DNA of 5,782 nt, taken from the NCBI GenBank assembly GCA_900552875.1, contig USCS01000104.1, forward strand, positions 1 through 5,782, given 5' to 3'. Each line of letters begins with the position of its first letter. Positions within the stretch are counted from its first letter, which is position 1. This document shows positions 5,049 through 5,782 of this stretch, in pieces. The translations under genes and the position numbers were made by a program. Under the pieces are notes generated by a model that ran no database searches, was not told the DNA's origin, and was given only the letters and a program-made list of their open reading frames with translations. Source of the DNA: an uncultured Collinsella sp. (GTDB lineage: Bacteria > Actinomycetota > Coriobacteriia > Coriobacteriales > Coriobacteriaceae).

Positions 5049-5782
5049 ATGGCGATTCGGGCGATGGGGCCGAGCGGACAACACAAGACTGGATTGGATG
5101 CTGCCGGTGCGGCGCTGCCCGAGCTGCTGGCGCCGGCGGGCGGGCTCGACCAGATGTTTGCGGCCATCGCCGCGGGCGCCGATGCCATCTATGCGGGGTT
5201 GGGCGGCTTTAACGCCCGTGTGAGTGCGCACGGTTTTACCGACGACGAGTTTGCGCGCGGCTGCGCCGTGGCGCATGCCCATGGCGTGCGTGTGTACGTG
5301 ACGCTCAACGTGTTCGTGTTTGACGATGAGTTGTCCGACGCGGTGGCGTTGGGAGCTCATGCACTGGAGCTGGGCGCCGATGCTCTGATTGTCGCCGATG
5401 CCGGGCTGGCCTGCGCGCTGCGCGCGGCGATTCCCGGGGTCGAGATTCACCTGTCCACGCAGGCGGGCGTTCATAGCGAAGGCGCCGTGCGACTTGCCGC
5501 CGATGAGCTGGGGGTCGAGCGCGTGACGACGGCACGCGAGCTGACGGTCGACGAGATTGCGGCGCTATGTGCCACGGGCGTGCCCATCGAGGTATTCTGC
5601 CACGGTGCGATTTGCATCGGCTATTCGGGGGCGTGCGAGTTCTCGGCCCTGCGGCGTGGGCGCTCGGCGATGCGCGGCGACTGCACGCAGCCGTGCCGTC
5701 TGGCGTACGACCTGGTGGACGAGGCGGGGCAGAGCGTTGTCGCCGTCGAGGGAGATCGCCTGCTGTGCCCGCGCGACTATCT
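5049..5782 (+). CDS. U32-family protein (peptidase U32 / Fe-S RNA- or cofactor-modifying family), 3' end missing
   Basis: The frame is open from the ATG to the right edge, giving 244 whole codons. Family marks run in order: ELLAPAGGLDQMFAAIAAGADAIYAGL (25-51), FNARVSAHGFTDDE (54-67), VYVTLNVFVFDDEL (82-95), GADALIVADAGL (109-120), IHLSTQAGVHS (133-143), and the signature EVFCHGAICIGYSGACEFS (181-199) followed by RGRSAMRGDCTQPCR (203-217). The family signature usually has RSGNRG; here it is RSAMRG. Although named as peptidases, well-studied members (RlhA, TrhP, UbiU/UbiV) are oxygen-independent hydroxylation factors for RNA or ubiquinone, with a 4Fe-4S cluster held by Cys. Cys189, Cys196 and Cys212 sit at the expected positions, and Cys216 or Cys240 could be the fourth. 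The N-terminal 20 residues are extra and Gly/Ala-rich. With the end missing I cannot say which branch it belongs to or how long it is. Confidence 0.92.
   Translation, partial: MAIRAMGPSGQHKTGLDAAGAALPELLAPAGGLDQMFAAIAAGADAIYAGLGGFNARVSAHGFTDDEFARGCAVAHAHGVRVYVTLNVFVFDDELSDAVALGAHALELGADALIVADAGLACALRAAIPGVEIHLSTQAGVHSEGAVRLAADELGVERVTTARELTVDEIAALCATGVPIEVFCHGAICIGYSGACEFSALRRGRSAMRGDCTQPCRLAYDLVDEAGQSVVAVEGDRLLCPRDY

Overview
The window is ordinary bacterial chromosome. It has high GC at third codon positions, TTG and ATG starts with clear Shine-Dalgarno sites, and a Gram-positive-style class A penicillin-binding protein with a long Thr/Gly/Pro tail. The gene set and composition suggest a Gram-positive actinobacterium, most likely of the Coriobacteriia (Collinsella-like). 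That placement is an inference from general character and was not tested by any search. I see no mobile element, CRISPR array, tRNA, rRNA or phage gene.

Layout from left to right. (1) The 3' part of truA (tRNA pseudouridine synthase A) runs on + from the window edge to 724. (2) A 161-bp gap follows, with a weak hairpin and a possible 13-codon leader ORF. (3) A family-2-like glycosyltransferase with a TTG start lies on + at 886-1926. (4) An AT-rich 132-bp gap is full of dyad symmetry. (5) argR, the arginine repressor, lies on + at 2059-2496. (6) The convergent gap 2497-2684 carries two strong hairpin terminators, one facing each way. (7) A class A penicillin-binding protein, a bifunctional peptidoglycan glycosyltransferase/transpeptidase, lies on - at 2685-4886. 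(8) A 162-bp divergent promoter region follows. (9) The 5' part of a U32-family protein lies on + from 5049 and runs off the right edge.

The genes do not form one pathway. TruA modifies tRNA, ArgR controls arginine metabolism, the PBP builds the cell wall, the glycosyltransferase has an unknown acceptor, and the U32 protein probably belongs to the Fe-S RNA- or cofactor-modifying branch of that family. argR is the most independently regulated-looking gene, with its own dyad-rich leader and its own terminator.

I do not see a new multi-gene system. The items most worth a second look are the perfect 13-bp inverted repeat built from two TTTCGAAA palindromes upstream of argR, a second 15-bp palindrome close to the argR ribosome binding site, an Asp-to-Asn change in ArgR's GDDT arginine-binding motif, a degenerate DxD motif in the glycosyltransferase, and a G-quadruplex motif in the DNA encoding the Pro/Thr end of the PBP.
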